From NCBI GenBank assembly GCA_977006965.1, contig OZ345365.1, positions 1,550,001 through 1,614,000 on the forward strand: a stretch of DNA of 64,000 nt, in the 5' to 3' direction. The translations under genes and the position numbers were made by a program. The DNA comes from Phymatolithon calcareum. Lineage: Eukaryota > Rhodophyta > Florideophyceae > Hapalidiales. Of the stretch, positions 1 to 8,680 are shown piece after piece. Position 1 is the stretch's first letter; the number at the start of each line of letters is the position of its first letter. The notes under the pieces were generated by a model. It saw nothing but the letters and a program-made list of their open reading frames with translations. It was not told where the DNA came from and searched no databases.

Positions 1-1622
1 TACGAGAGAACAGCGTCCAACAACAGCTTTCTATCCTTTTCTTCCTTGTCCCTCCTACGACAGTCCTCTTGACGCCACTGCACAGTTTGAGCAAGAAGGT
101 CTTTCATGACAGAAACCAACTGTGCAATTCCACTGCTTCCAGGGGACAGTATAGATCCTGTATTTGTAAGAGCAGATGCTCTTGCTGGAGAGCGAGGCGG
201 GCGTAACAGAGATGCGGCTGTATGGGCCGGAATAGATGTAGACATGCGTACTGGGCGGGCTCCAGTCGAATTCGTGGGGATTGATGCAGATGAGAGTACA
301 CGACGCGATATCGATGAGTGTAGGCGGAGTGATGCTGCTGAGCTTGCCGCCATTGACGTACTGGAGCTCGCCACGAGAGATGAAGCTATATGCATGGGTG
401 TAGCTGCAGCTCCGATTGAAGGGAGAGATGAATTCATAGGCTGAGATGCGACTCCTCCAATGGGAAGAGATGCTGCGCCTTCCAAAGGTCGGTGGGCAGC
501 TACGTTCATTGGGCTCGATATTGGCTTGGGCACGGGATGAGATACTGTGCCCTGTACGACTTGGGGTGCGGCTGCGCGTAATGGATGAGATGGGGTTGCG
601 CCCGAGGCGGCAGATGCTGCTGAATGATGAGCATAAAATTCTGCTGAATGAGGAAGTCGATGCACCGTTGACTGAGCCGGCCAATATCGTGCTGCATGAA
701 GTGGCTGAGACGAAGTGTACAGGGAGTGAGCTTCAACTTCTGCAGAGGGAAGAGATGATGCTGGGTGTGTGGAAATGGACACCGCTGAGTGTCCCAGATG
801 AGATAAAGCCCCATGAATGGGTAGAGATGTTACAGCATGGGATGATTGCGACATAGATACGGTGCCCGGGGCACTTGATAGCTCAGCACGGGATCGCCCT
901 TCCGCCGGGAAAAAATCGCGCGGACGAAATATACAAAAATCGTTTTCTTGCAATGGTAATCCAGGCGTGCTTTCAGCCTGTGCTTCCTGTGGAAGACATG
1001 ATGAATTAGGAGAGCGGGACGAAAAACTGGCAGTCTGAGACGGGCAGTGTTCATAATCACTGATGTCGATATCACTTCGCACACTTTCGGACCGAGAATG
1101 ACGCGGCATTGTGGCTTGCGATGGGACTGTGATATTGCTCATTGCAGATGCTAGAGTATTCCGAGGAACTAATTTTTCCCCAAATGATTTCTTTTTCGTA
1201 GACTTCTTCCGTGTGCGCTGAACTCTTGATTTACGGATGGTTTTGCTCGGCGGAGTAGTCCCAGGATTGGACTGTTCGTATGATGCAGCACCTGACGCAA
1301 TGGATTCAAAACGGTTAGTTGTTGTCGGATGTAGGGCAGGGCTTCCAATGGGAGGCAATCCAGGCGAAGGACTAGGATTTTGACGTGAGGAAAAAGCTGC
1401 ATTAGGAACGTGGTGCCGCCGAACATAGCTGTTTATAGTTACCGGCGTCCCGGGGCCTATCATGGGGACATGCGCAGTATTGTCAAAAATAGCTCCCTGT
1501 TCCTGAAAATGTTCAGCAAACCGTTTCCGTTGCGGCGACCTCGATCGCATCGCAGGAGAAGAGCTCATTCTCATCTCATTTCCTGCGTAGACCCTCTTGG
1601 ATATTGATCGGCGATGGGGCAT
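1..1622 (-). CDS. Partial Ser/Pro/Ala-rich nuclear-type protein with C-terminal coiled coil
   Basis: One minus-strand frame is open from the in-frame stop at 1743-1745 to the left edge. The first ATG is at 1622-1620, so about 540 codons are visible and the C-terminus is missing. The product is mostly low-complexity Ser, Pro, Ala and His. It has a basic, nuclear-localisation-like stretch (about residues 120-145, rich in Lys/Arg) and, near the visible end, a charged segment (QWRQEDCRRRDKEEKDRK) that should form a coiled coil. No enzyme domain is recognised. It is divergent from the transposase gene starting at 1887, and the 264 bases between the two start codons hold two hairpins. I infer that it is the second, accessory gene of the same transposon, comparable in role to a CACTA TNPA-like DNA-binding protein, but sequence does not prove this. 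Plus-strand frames at 106-444 and 446-856 overlap it and look like shadows. Confidence 0.6.
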   Translation of the reverse strand, partial: MPHRRSISKRVYAGNEMRMSSSPAMRSRSPQRKRFAEHFQEQGAIFDNTAHVPMIGPGTPVTINSYVRRHHVPNAAFSSRQNPSPSPGLPPIGSPALHPTTTNRFESIASGAASYEQSNPGTTPPSKTIRKSRVQRTRKKSTKKKSFGEKLVPRNTLASAMSNITVPSQATMPRHSRSESVRSDIDISDYEHCPSQTASFSSRSPNSSCLPQEAQAESTPGLPLQENDFCIFRPRDFFPAEGRSRAELSSAPGTVSMSQSSHAVTSLPIHGALSHLGHSAVSISTHPASSLPSAEVEAHSLYTSSQPLHAARYWPAQSTVHRLPHSAEFYAHHSAASAASGATPSHPLRAAAPQVVQGTVSHPVPKPISSPMNVAAHRPLEGAASLPIGGVASQPMNSSLPSIGAAATPMHIASSLVASSSTSMAASSAASLRLHSSISRRVLSSASIPTNSTGARPVRMSTSIPAHTAASLLRPPRSPARASALTNTGSILSPGSSGIAQLVSVMKDLLAQTVQWRQEDCRRRDKEEKDRKLLLDAVLS

Positions 1623-1682
1623 TTTGAGGTACTTGCGGCACGGTGTCCTGGGAGGGCCAGTGATTGGAAGCCGGAGAGGTAC

Positions 1683-1714
1683 AGTACATCCGCAAGTTGA
1701 CTTGCGGATGTACT
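1683..1714. repeat. Perfect hairpin between divergent genes
   Basis: A 15-base arm (AGTACATCCGCAAGT) is followed by a 2-base loop and its exact reverse complement. It lies in the leader or promoter of the minus-strand gene. Such palindromes near transposon genes often bind the element's own proteins. The role here is inferred. Confidence 0.85.
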
Positions 1715-1785
1715 TCGCCGGCGTTGTTAGCTCTCTGTAAAGTTAGCCCGGACTCTCAAAAAAAATTCAATTCTACACAGGTATA

Positions 1786-1829
1786 CAGCTAGGGAATGCA
1801 GGACACGTGTATCCTCCATTCCCTAGCTG
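1786..1829. repeat. Hairpin upstream of transposase start
   Basis: A 13-base arm (CAGCTAGGGAATG) and its reverse complement enclose an 18-base loop that is itself nearly palindromic around ACGTGT. It lies about 60 bases before the transposase ATG at 1887. It is a candidate operator or subterminal binding site. Confidence 0.8.
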
Positions 1830-1886
1830 CCTCGACTTAGAAACAGAGCATTCAGCCCCTCCGTACTTTGCCCACGCTTGGTTCAA

Positions 1887-4811
1887 ATGGATTCGGTCCC
1901 TGACGATCAGAACATTCCTGTCGGCGCGGGAGTCAGCTGTTCTCAATGCTCCCGCATGTTCTCAAGCACAGTAGCGCTAGGACGTCATGCACGGTTTTCT
2001 CACCGCAATCTCCGTGCTCCCGATGCTGTACGAACTGGCTCACGTTCCGGGACCTCATTATACCGAAGTGAAGATTTGCCGCCGGAAATTGAGGACGAGT
2101 TGTTGGACGTCGAAGTTCCTCAAAATGTGGCTGATACCGTGTTCTCGTTTTTCGATCATTTCAGAGACTCCTCACTACCAGTATTCTCCGATGTCACCCC
2201 TCTATCTCCACCATTAGAGCTGCTATGCGGAAAAGCAAAGTCTTTGCTCATGTTTTGCTGTCAGCAGAAGTTCAGTACTGGGGAAATCGGAGCTCAATAT
2301 GATCATGAAGTTACTTCCGCTGAGCAAGGATGTGGCTGTACAGATGCCTTTCGGGAGCAGTTTCCTTCCCGAATATCGTTTGCGAGCTATGTTAGTCGCG
2401 CTCGGCGACTATACTCTGCATCGCAAGGTTGGCGACACAGTGAGATATCTACGGAGTACGGAGTTAATCGAACAGGAGTTTTCCGCTCCGTTGTTGAGCT
2501 CGCTCGATCCGAAGTATCAAAAGCGGGGGGCACGAATTGTATCATTCCATATCGCACTGACTATATTAATGGTCGACAAATCTTCTCCTCTCCGATTAAC
2601 TCGAATTCTATGGGAAAGTACGAACAGTCGAACGCTTTGGGGGCTAAAATTCTCGCTTTCGATCTCTATGCGGATGGAACCACTCTTGCGAAATCAGGGT
2701 CTCAAAGCGCATGCTTGCTTCGAGTGCGATTCGTGAATATGAAAGGGAGATCGATTGATTGGCACGAAATTGGAATCGCTCCTACTTTGCGGTCCGATAC
2801 GACATACACTGACTCTAAAATGACCATGGAGAGAATGATGCTATTACAACGGTACCTTTTCATGGTCTTACGGGATGTATTTGTTGCTTCGAAATCGGGG
2901 ATTTTTATTGATGGCCATCTGGTGCTGCTTCGTATTAACAGCATCGTTGCTGACCAGAAACAGGAGCGCTCTTTCTTTTGTTTGAGGGCTGCTGGAAGTT
3001 TCATGGACTGTTCCAACTGCACAATGCCGTCTCGGCGATTCTCACCGCGGCAATATGATAGCGAACCTAACGGACTTGCCCCAGATGAAATCTATGCTCG
3101 CCAGACTGACCCTTTACCAGCAGCGGCTCGCTGTGTTGCCGACACCGTATGGCGCCAGGTTATTGTGGCAAAGGCTCGTCTTACGGAATCGCACCAGACC
3201 GACGCCCATGCTCAAATCCACGACCGACGTTTTATCTCGATGTGCAAAAGATACCTTGAGCGTCACAGCGCTGTTTTCTTCCCACCGGCACTTGCGGCGT
3301 GCTACGGATTTGGCACTGAGCCTTTTCAGCTTTATGATTCTATTGGCTTCGACCGACTTCACGCATTCGATCTGGGGGCGGAGCGCGATATGCCAGATAT
3401 GGCACACAGGTTATTTAAATCCGCTGTGTACAATAAGGGTCTCATCACTAAAGCTAAGCTTGTACGTCTAGCTAACCAGCGTTTTCGAGACCTCCCCCGT
3501 GTTTGCGGTCTGTACGTAGCTCCTTTTCGTTCCGGTGATAATGAAGTGCATGCAAACATGACTGGAAAGCTCAGACGCAAGATCACTCCTTACCTATGGG
3601 TAGTGTTGATGGGATTACAGCCGCAGACAAGACCGGACGATGACATTCTGCTGCAAGCTGCCCTTTCTTTGAACCATGTTCAAATTCTACTGCGGGGTAT
3701 AAACTTGGATGAAGAGGCTGGACTGCGCACGGAGGAAGACATAGGATGGCTGGAAAACCTGTGTTTCAACACCGGCTTGTACGTATCAAAGGCTCTAGGG
3801 ATACCTATCAACACAAAACTCCACCGTCTGATGCGGCATGTTGGATTTCACATGCGGCAATTCGGATGCGCTCGGCGTGGCGAGACCGATCACAACGAAA
3901 CTTTGCACAAGCTCACAAAAAGATGCTATCCGGCTACCAACCATAAGGGTGATCAAATTGCCAAGCAGCTATTAACAGTTCAAAGCATTGCCGATGCTGT
4001 TGCGTTTAGTGATATAGAAGGCCTCGGGGATGAAGGAGGAGTCCCTAGCTTCGAACAGGAGTACATATCCAGCATTGTCGTTAACGCAGAACCACTCCAG
4101 CAATTTACTCAACCTCCACTGCTCTACAGTCAGCCAGACGTATCGCCTGAAAAGTTGACAGAGTTTGACTATTTGGCGAAAGAGTTGCAGTGCCATCTCC
4201 AATGTATTCCAAATATTGAGCATGCTGCCAACGTAGTTTCGTCCATTATGCAACCATCGACCCACAGCAAGGTTTGGACAGTCGTGAAGTCCGTTAAATT
4301 TAATGCAACTCTGCCATGGATCGACGATCAGAATTCAAGAAAGGTCGATCTCCGACAAATTGCGTACGCTGGAGGCAGTATCAATGGCAAGGGTCCCCGA
4401 TATGACGCTGTAGAGTACCTTCATGAAGGTACTGTGAGACGAGGGTTTCTCCATTTAATCGCTGACGGCCGACTTGTGGACGGCTCTAAGGTGCGAACTG
4501 CAGTAATTCGGCGACTACGATTGACTGAACCGGAAGAGGGAAATGAGAAGGTCGTTGAGTATTTCGGTAACCTGCGGTATGCTTACGAGTGCGATGAAGG
4601 CAATAGCGGGGACGCTATTCTCGACTGCGTGACGCAGCGAGACCTTCGGAGAGTTTTAGTTATTGTCCCGGATATGTACGATATAGTTAAGCGTCACGAT
4701 ATATCCACTCCATTATCGGGTGGCGCAGATACCATTCAGGAACGAAGACTTTCTAGATTCTTTGCTGTACAGGGAGTTCAAGTGACCTCAATTCCCATTT
4801 CTGACTGTTGA
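1887..4811 (+). CDS. Plavaka/TNP2-like (CACTA-related) transposase with N-terminal C2H2 finger
   Basis: The frame is intact. The ATG at 1887 is preferred over an upstream in-frame TTG at 1878, giving 974 residues plus a stop codon. Residues about 20-45 form a C2H2 zinc finger (CSQC, then H-x4-H). The core follows the order seen in Plavaka and other TNP2-type transposases: an acidic strand LAFDLYADG near residue 256, a second acidic stretch IFIDGHL near 337, a zinc-ribbon-like CSNC near 373, HAFDLGAERDMPDMAH near 491, and the late HRLMRHVGFH plus HNETLHKLTKRCYPATNHKG block near 645-690, which corresponds to the family's conserved H/E-rich motif. The protein would bind the element ends and catalyse cut-and-paste transposition in the nucleus. 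Family assignment rests on motif order recalled from known members. The exact catalytic acids are not certain. An uninterrupted frame suggests recent activity. Confidence 0.72.
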   Translation: MDSVPDDQNIPVGAGVSCSQCSRMFSSTVALGRHARFSHRNLRAPDAVRTGSRSGTSLYRSEDLPPEIEDELLDVEVPQNVADTVFSFFDHFRDSSLPVFSDVTPLSPPLELLCGKAKSLLMFCCQQKFSTGEIGAQYDHEVTSAEQGCGCTDAFREQFPSRISFASYVSRARRLYSASQGWRHSEISTEYGVNRTGVFRSVVELARSEVSKAGGTNCIIPYRTDYINGRQIFSSPINSNSMGKYEQSNALGAKILAFDLYADGTTLAKSGSQSACLLRVRFVNMKGRSIDWHEIGIAPTLRSDTTYTDSKMTMERMMLLQRYLFMVLRDVFVASKSGIFIDGHLVLLRINSIVADQKQERSFFCLRAAGSFMDCSNCTMPSRRFSPRQYDSEPNGLAPDEIYARQTDPLPAAARCVADTVWRQVIVAKARLTESHQTDAHAQIHDRRFISMCKRYLERHSAVFFPPALAACYGFGTEPFQLYDSIGFDRLHAFDLGAERDMPDMAHRLFKSAVYNKGLITKAKLVRLANQRFRDLPRVCGLYVAPFRSGDNEVHANMTGKLRRKITPYLWVVLMGLQPQTRPDDDILLQAALSLNHVQILLRGINLDEEAGLRTEEDIGWLENLCFNTGLYVSKALGIPINTKLHRLMRHVGFHMRQFGCARRGETDHNETLHKLTKRCYPATNHKGDQIAKQLLTVQSIADAVAFSDIEGLGDEGGVPSFEQEYISSIVVNAEPLQQFTQPPLLYSQPDVSPEKLTEFDYLAKELQCHLQCIPNIEHAANVVSSIMQPSTHSKVWTVVKSVKFNATLPWIDDQNSRKVDLRQIAYAGGSINGKGPRYDAVEYLHEGTVRRGFLHLIADGRLVDGSKVRTAVIRRLRLTEPEEGNEKVVEYFGNLRYAYECDEGNSGDAILDCVTQRDLRRVLVIVPDMYDIVKRHDISTPLSGGADTIQERRLSRFFAVQGVQVTSIPISDC

Positions 4812-5319
4812 AATTGATAATACACAGCGAAAAAGAGTTCGGTTTATTCGCTTTCAGTCCAAAACGCTTAGAGGAAATTAAAGAAAATACATTCGCGCAT
4901 CGGTTCTCAGGAAAGAATGACCAGCTCTCTGGAGCGGGTACTACTTCAGCGACGAAAACTGGCGCTCTTAACGTACAGTAGAGGTGAGGGGAGACGAACC
5001 TGTGATCTGAACAAACAGGAAGTGAGCATTCTGCACTGAAGCACCTTTTCGGCTTCCAGAAAGCACTCTGCGCATGGCGCGCAAAGCATCGAATCAAAAT
5101 TCACAACGTACCACGCCGCTGTGGCTTACAGAGGTATTATTGTCTGGTGGCAGAGCTTACGGCGCACACGGAGCATTATATGTCCCCAGACACCTGTCTC
5201 CGTGTCTGCGACAAAGCCACAAAGTTCCCGATGATGCTTCTCCACACCTACTTACAGTTTGCAATATGAAACATAATATCCTGTAAAGGCCATGCGCTGG
5301 GGAGATCGATATTTCCCGC
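4812..5319. other. Transposase 3' flank without a recognised gene
   Basis: Overlapping short frames on both strands show no recognisable domain. No clear terminal inverted repeat of the transposon was found by eye here. Confidence 0.4.
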
Positions 5320-5805
5320 ATCCCCCAGGCGTTTTCGAAACTATTCTTGATCTTCGAATTGGGGGTGCATATGATAATAACGCGAGTGTATCAGAGCAAC
5401 GCCCGAAAGCACGACAACACCGGCACGGGTGATGGATGCTTGGGTCTCGTGCAAGTTCTGATTGACACGAAGTGCCGAAGCTCCGTGCGGTGCCACCGTG
5501 TGGAACACGGAACATGATTGTGGCCCAGGTCTTCCCTCTTTTTTGTGTGCTCCAAATAACGTAACGTATCACTAAGTAAAATATCCCAAAAAATGTGCTT
5601 CTCACAATAGGCTCAATTTTTTCTAATTTACCAGAAAACGTGCTTTCCGGCAACCCCCAGCTTTCCAACGAACCAAAAAAAATGCGATCGACCAATATTT
5701 TACAAAATTCGTGTCTTTCGGAATCCTACGAAAGGTACTTTTTCGGGCCCACTCTTAGGCAAGACAATGAGTGAAAAAGAAAACTCAACGGATATTGTCG
5801 ATTAT
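5320..5805 (-). repeat. Repeat family X, copy 1 (inverted)
   Basis: Read on the minus strand, this block matches 48106-48850, and its proximal half also matches 52491-52810. Shared landmarks are GCCTAAGAGTGGGCCCGAAA and CATCCATCACCCGTGCCAG. In one frame (plus strand here, minus strand at 48388-48759) substitutions between copies are conservative, for example AEAPCGATV and TEHD-x-GPG-x-P are kept. An ancient coding segment may therefore lie inside. This copy has stop codons in that frame. Confidence 0.7.
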
Positions 5806-5813
5806 GGATGCAG

Positions 5814-5892
5814 CTTCACGCCGTACCGCACTGATACCCGCCTCACAATTTTAAAAACTGCGACGCGAGTATCAGTGCGGCACGGCGCGAGG
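5814..5892. repeat. Foldback palindrome family, copy 1
   Basis: Imperfect palindrome of about 80 bases with GC-rich arms (CGCCGTACCGCACTGATACC against its complement) around an AATTTTAAAA centre. Related copies lie at 46435-46514, 49265-49340 and the mirror site near 63466-63541. The conserved right flank (about 5893-5935, containing GTGGTCGACAT) is shared with the 46515-46556 copy. Confidence 0.8.
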
Positions 5893-6364
5893 TTGAAAAT
5901 GTAAACATAGATGAACTGACTGTAGTGGTCGACATGTATAGTACATTCAGACAAACTGCGCAGGCCCTGCTTTTCTGGATCTATGTCTAAAACAATGTTC
6001 CCTTTCAATTGATATAAAAATCATATAATTCGGAAATCGATTTCGTATAGATGACTTTTTCGGGCGTGCAAATCTCGGGCCCACTCTTAGGCGATGGGTG
6101 TGTTAAAAAGTACAAGTGAAATGGTCCTCTAGCAACTCACAAACGTTCGAAACGTATACAGCTCGGGCAAAACAGAAGCCATATGATCTCATTTCGGTTC
6201 GATTTACACACGGAGGGTGGTCACTAAGAGATGATTCAACGTGTGCTCACCGTTAGAGACTGTGCCCAGTTCCACGTTCATGAAGGTAGTAGCATCAAGA
6301 TGTAAAGGCAGCCTTGGAGGACATTAGAAGCATATTCGAAAGCCGCATAATTTCGCCAGCTTAA

Positions 6365-6575
6365 GGACCTACTTCTACATGTTAGAGTTTGACTTATAAT
6401 TTTTATGAGCTTGGGAATCAGAGTCGCTTATTTTATACTTACTGTTGTAGCAGTATATAGTCGGCAAAGCTTGAGAAAAACTTCGCAAAACGCCGTGGAT
6501 GCTTTTTGTAGAGAGTCGCTATACCATAGACGTTTCCTCCGAATATCGAGACAGCTCTTTAGAACGTGCAGTTCT
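6365..6575 (+). repeat. Dispersed repeat shared with 40775-40980
   Basis: The two blocks share TTAAGGACCTAC at the left, TTTTTATGAGCTT in the middle and CGGGACAGCTCTTTA or its variant at the right, with moderate divergence. No coding content is recognised. In this copy the block leads directly into the promoter of the secreted-protein gene. Confidence 0.6.
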
Positions 6576-6676
6576 AGAATACTGCGTTTCATATAAACCG
6601 ATGTCATTTGAGTTTTTTGAATACCCCAAAGGCCTAAAGCATGAGCATCCAGAGCCCTTTTAGAAATTCGGCACAC

Positions 6677-6683
6677 TATATAA
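6677..6683 (+). promoter_or_regulatory. TATA box of secreted-protein gene A
   Basis: TATATAA lies 76 bases before the ATG at 6759. The same spacing and sequence are kept in copies B and C. Confidence 0.65.
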
Positions 6684-6758
6684 CTCGCCATTCTCTCTTC
6701 ACTTCTCACAGCACATCTTCTGTCGACCACGAACAGAACCCCAACCGCTCCCATCGAC

Positions 6759-7370
6759 ATGGCGATCAGGGCTATTACGTTCATCTCTTCTCTCTTCGTG
6801 ATCACGCTTGGCACGTCCGTGATCACGCTTGGCACGTCCGTGATCCCGCTTGGCGCGCCCGTCTTCTCTCCTGCAACCCTGCATTGGTCAAACGCTGACT
6901 TTGGTGATCTTTATGTCAACTGCAAGAAAGTCGCCAGTCTCTACAGCTGGTCCCACTACAATTCCATCAAGCTCGATCTCAACCCCGGAGATGTTGTTGC
7001 GCTAAATTTGACAGGCGCAGGATTAAGATACGGCGCCATTGCAGATCTTGACATCGGGAAAGGTATGCATTGTCAGACAAAGGTTAATCAAGGACCGTGG
7101 AAGGCAATCGAGGCATCTTCAAGTATTTCTGAGAAATGGGTTTGCCGTAAATTCAATGATACTGCGTGGTCGTATCCTAGCTACTCGAATGTTCTTACCT
7201 CGCCTCCCGGTTCTGGTGGTTCTGCTAAGTACTCTCCCTATCAGTCGCCGTATTGGCTTGGTGCTGAATACGTCTGGGATAAAGTATTCGAAAAAAAGAA
7301 GAATGTTTTTTTGCGTTTGGTTGTGCCGAAGGAGTGCAAGGTCCCGAACCTCACTCCAATTGGTAGTTGA
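6759..7370 (+). CDS. Secreted galactose-binding-like domain protein, copy A
   Basis: 203 residues with an N-terminal hydrophobic signal peptide (about residues 1-30) and one compact beta-rich domain. The pattern LYVNCKKVAS, then LNPGDVVAL, then GMHCQT, then WVCRKFNDTAWSYP, then YVWD and VFLRLVV resembles carbohydrate-binding or galactose-binding-like domains that have an FDD-x-x-W strand and a terminal R/VW pair. Four cysteines (YVNC, MHC, WVC, KEC) are kept in all copies and could form two disulfides. The signal peptide is lengthened by two extra in-frame 21-base repeats (ITLGTSV units) that are absent from copies B and C. The product is probably extracellular or in the wall matrix. Its ligand is unknown. 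A TATA box lies 76 bases upstream. The intact frame despite many substitutions relative to B/C suggests past selection. Confidence 0.7.
   Translation: MAIRAITFISSLFVITLGTSVITLGTSVIPLGAPVFSPATLHWSNADFGDLYVNCKKVASLYSWSHYNSIKLDLNPGDVVALNLTGAGLRYGAIADLDIGKGMHCQTKVNQGPWKAIEASSSISEKWVCRKFNDTAWSYPSYSNVLTSPPGSGGSAKYSPYQSPYWLGAEYVWDKVFEKKKNVFLRLVVPKECKVPNLTPIGS
6801..6860 (+). repeat. 21-bp tandem repeats inside the signal peptide
   Basis: The unit GATCACGCTTGGCACGTCC is repeated, the last unit being diverged. This adds two ITLGTSV-type heptads to the hydrophobic leader of copy A only. Confidence 0.85.
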
Positions 7371-7778
7371 TGTCAGTCTCTTGATGTTATTTGAAGGTGT
7401 TTTCTAGGTTATGGAAGTTGAGTTAGTAACCTTTAAATAAATACTTCTCCTGTTTGTTGCTTGGACTAATCACTCCAGTACAAAACGCACATGCTTCGAT
7501 GTTGCCCCTAATACTGTACCGCGCTACCAGAACAAAGGAATGCGATAGCGCGTAAAGTATCGACCAATCCAATGAAAATATTTGGGAACGTGTTCATGTT
7601 ATTGACAGTTCTCAGACATTAAAATCACAGAGAGACACTTTGTCTCATAGAATCATACATGCTGTCTGTTTTCACTGCTCTGGGTAACGTAAAAACTAGA
7701 TCAGGGAAGAGCGGGATCTACTAATCTTGTGCCTATCACCACAAGATAAGAAAGCTTGACAATATTTGTTTGACGAGC

Positions 7779-8078
7779 TTAAGATGTGACATATTTGAAA
7801 ATACTCGTAGATTGGTATGCAGAAGCGAAGAATATGTTAAATGGTAATTGTGATACTTTTTGGGAGCTGGTGTTTTCGGACTGGCAAAAATAGCGTGCTC
7901 TTGCAATCGAGTGGTCACTTGAAATGTTCCCACCTATGACTGCTTCTTCTCTCATCGAGTAGACTGACCGATGAGGGAAAGATGCTAGCGAAGATGTCAT
8001 AAACTGAATCTCGATGGACAGACTCTCAAACGAAGACAGCACCTGGACTTAGAGAGCAATTGACGAGCTCCGGGCCAT
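7779..8078 (-). pseudogene. Broken copy of the cassette minus-strand ORF
   Basis: Matches the 185-residue frame at 50385-50942: LSSFES, QFMTSS-ASFPHRSVYS, GGNISSDH and RYF-QSE-TSSQKVSQLP are all conserved. In this copy a stop replaces the tenth codon (ATGGCCCGG start, then TAA) and a shift ends the frame after FKYVTS. No function is recognised. Confidence 0.55.
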
Positions 8079-8520
8079 GTTCCCGGCTTATCATCACCCC
8101 ACACTCCCTGCAAAATTATAAAGGATTGGATTGGATATCTGTGTAATTGAAGCTCCCTTTGTCGATTATCACTGCACTTGAGAGAGTTTTCGTTGCGCTG
8201 CAATCGTTCGCTTACGTTCTCATTTAAGTAGTTCATTTCGAATACTTTCTTTGGACAGTATAAACTACCATTTCCAGCATCTTTTTTTGAATATAGTAAA
8301 GCTGTTGTTTGGGCATTAAGTCTGAAATATCCTTGAGGGCTTCATCTAGTTCGGAATCTTCGTTTCTTGCTTGCACTTGCCAGGAGTATGGGAAGCGGTG
8401 AAATAACCAGTTCGTGCAAAGAAGCCAATATTATAAAGGCTTAAGTTCATAAAGAACTTAGTTATAATTCTTAGATCACAAAAAACCGTGTGACACATGA
8501 ACGTGGACTACATTTTACCC

Positions 8521-8670
8521 TCGAGGCCCCTCAGGGGACCAGAGGTAGGTTGTAAACTACCGAACCTTGTAACACTCACGACACGAAACTCGTCCTCGGA
8601 CAGAATCAAATGAAATTTTCCTGGCACTCGAAAAGTTGCCGCAAGCGTCAGCAAATGCGCTGGTAACTAG
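8521..8670 (+). repeat. LINE-3'-end-like segment within cassette A
   Basis: Shares CCCTCGAGGC, CCAGAGGTAGGTT, GTTGCC-CAAGCG and TGCGTTGGTA or variants, in order, with the LINE tails at 33285-33450 and 53338-53480. The same segment is present in cassettes B (51060-51215) and C (61591-61746). The cassette therefore carried an old LINE tail before it was copied. Confidence 0.65.
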
Positions 8671-8680
8671 ATTTAAAATC

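Noticed and set aside
55-684. 209-codon minus-strand frame near the left edge
   Set aside because: It is a different minus register from the 540-codon frame that runs to the edge. Its composition (scattered Cys, Tyr, Ser) looks like an out-of-frame reading of that gene.
106-856. Plus-strand frames of 112 and 136 codons at the left edge
   Set aside because: They overlap the much longer minus-strand open frame (1-1622), which has sensible low-complexity and coiled-coil composition. The plus frames look like its complement shadow.
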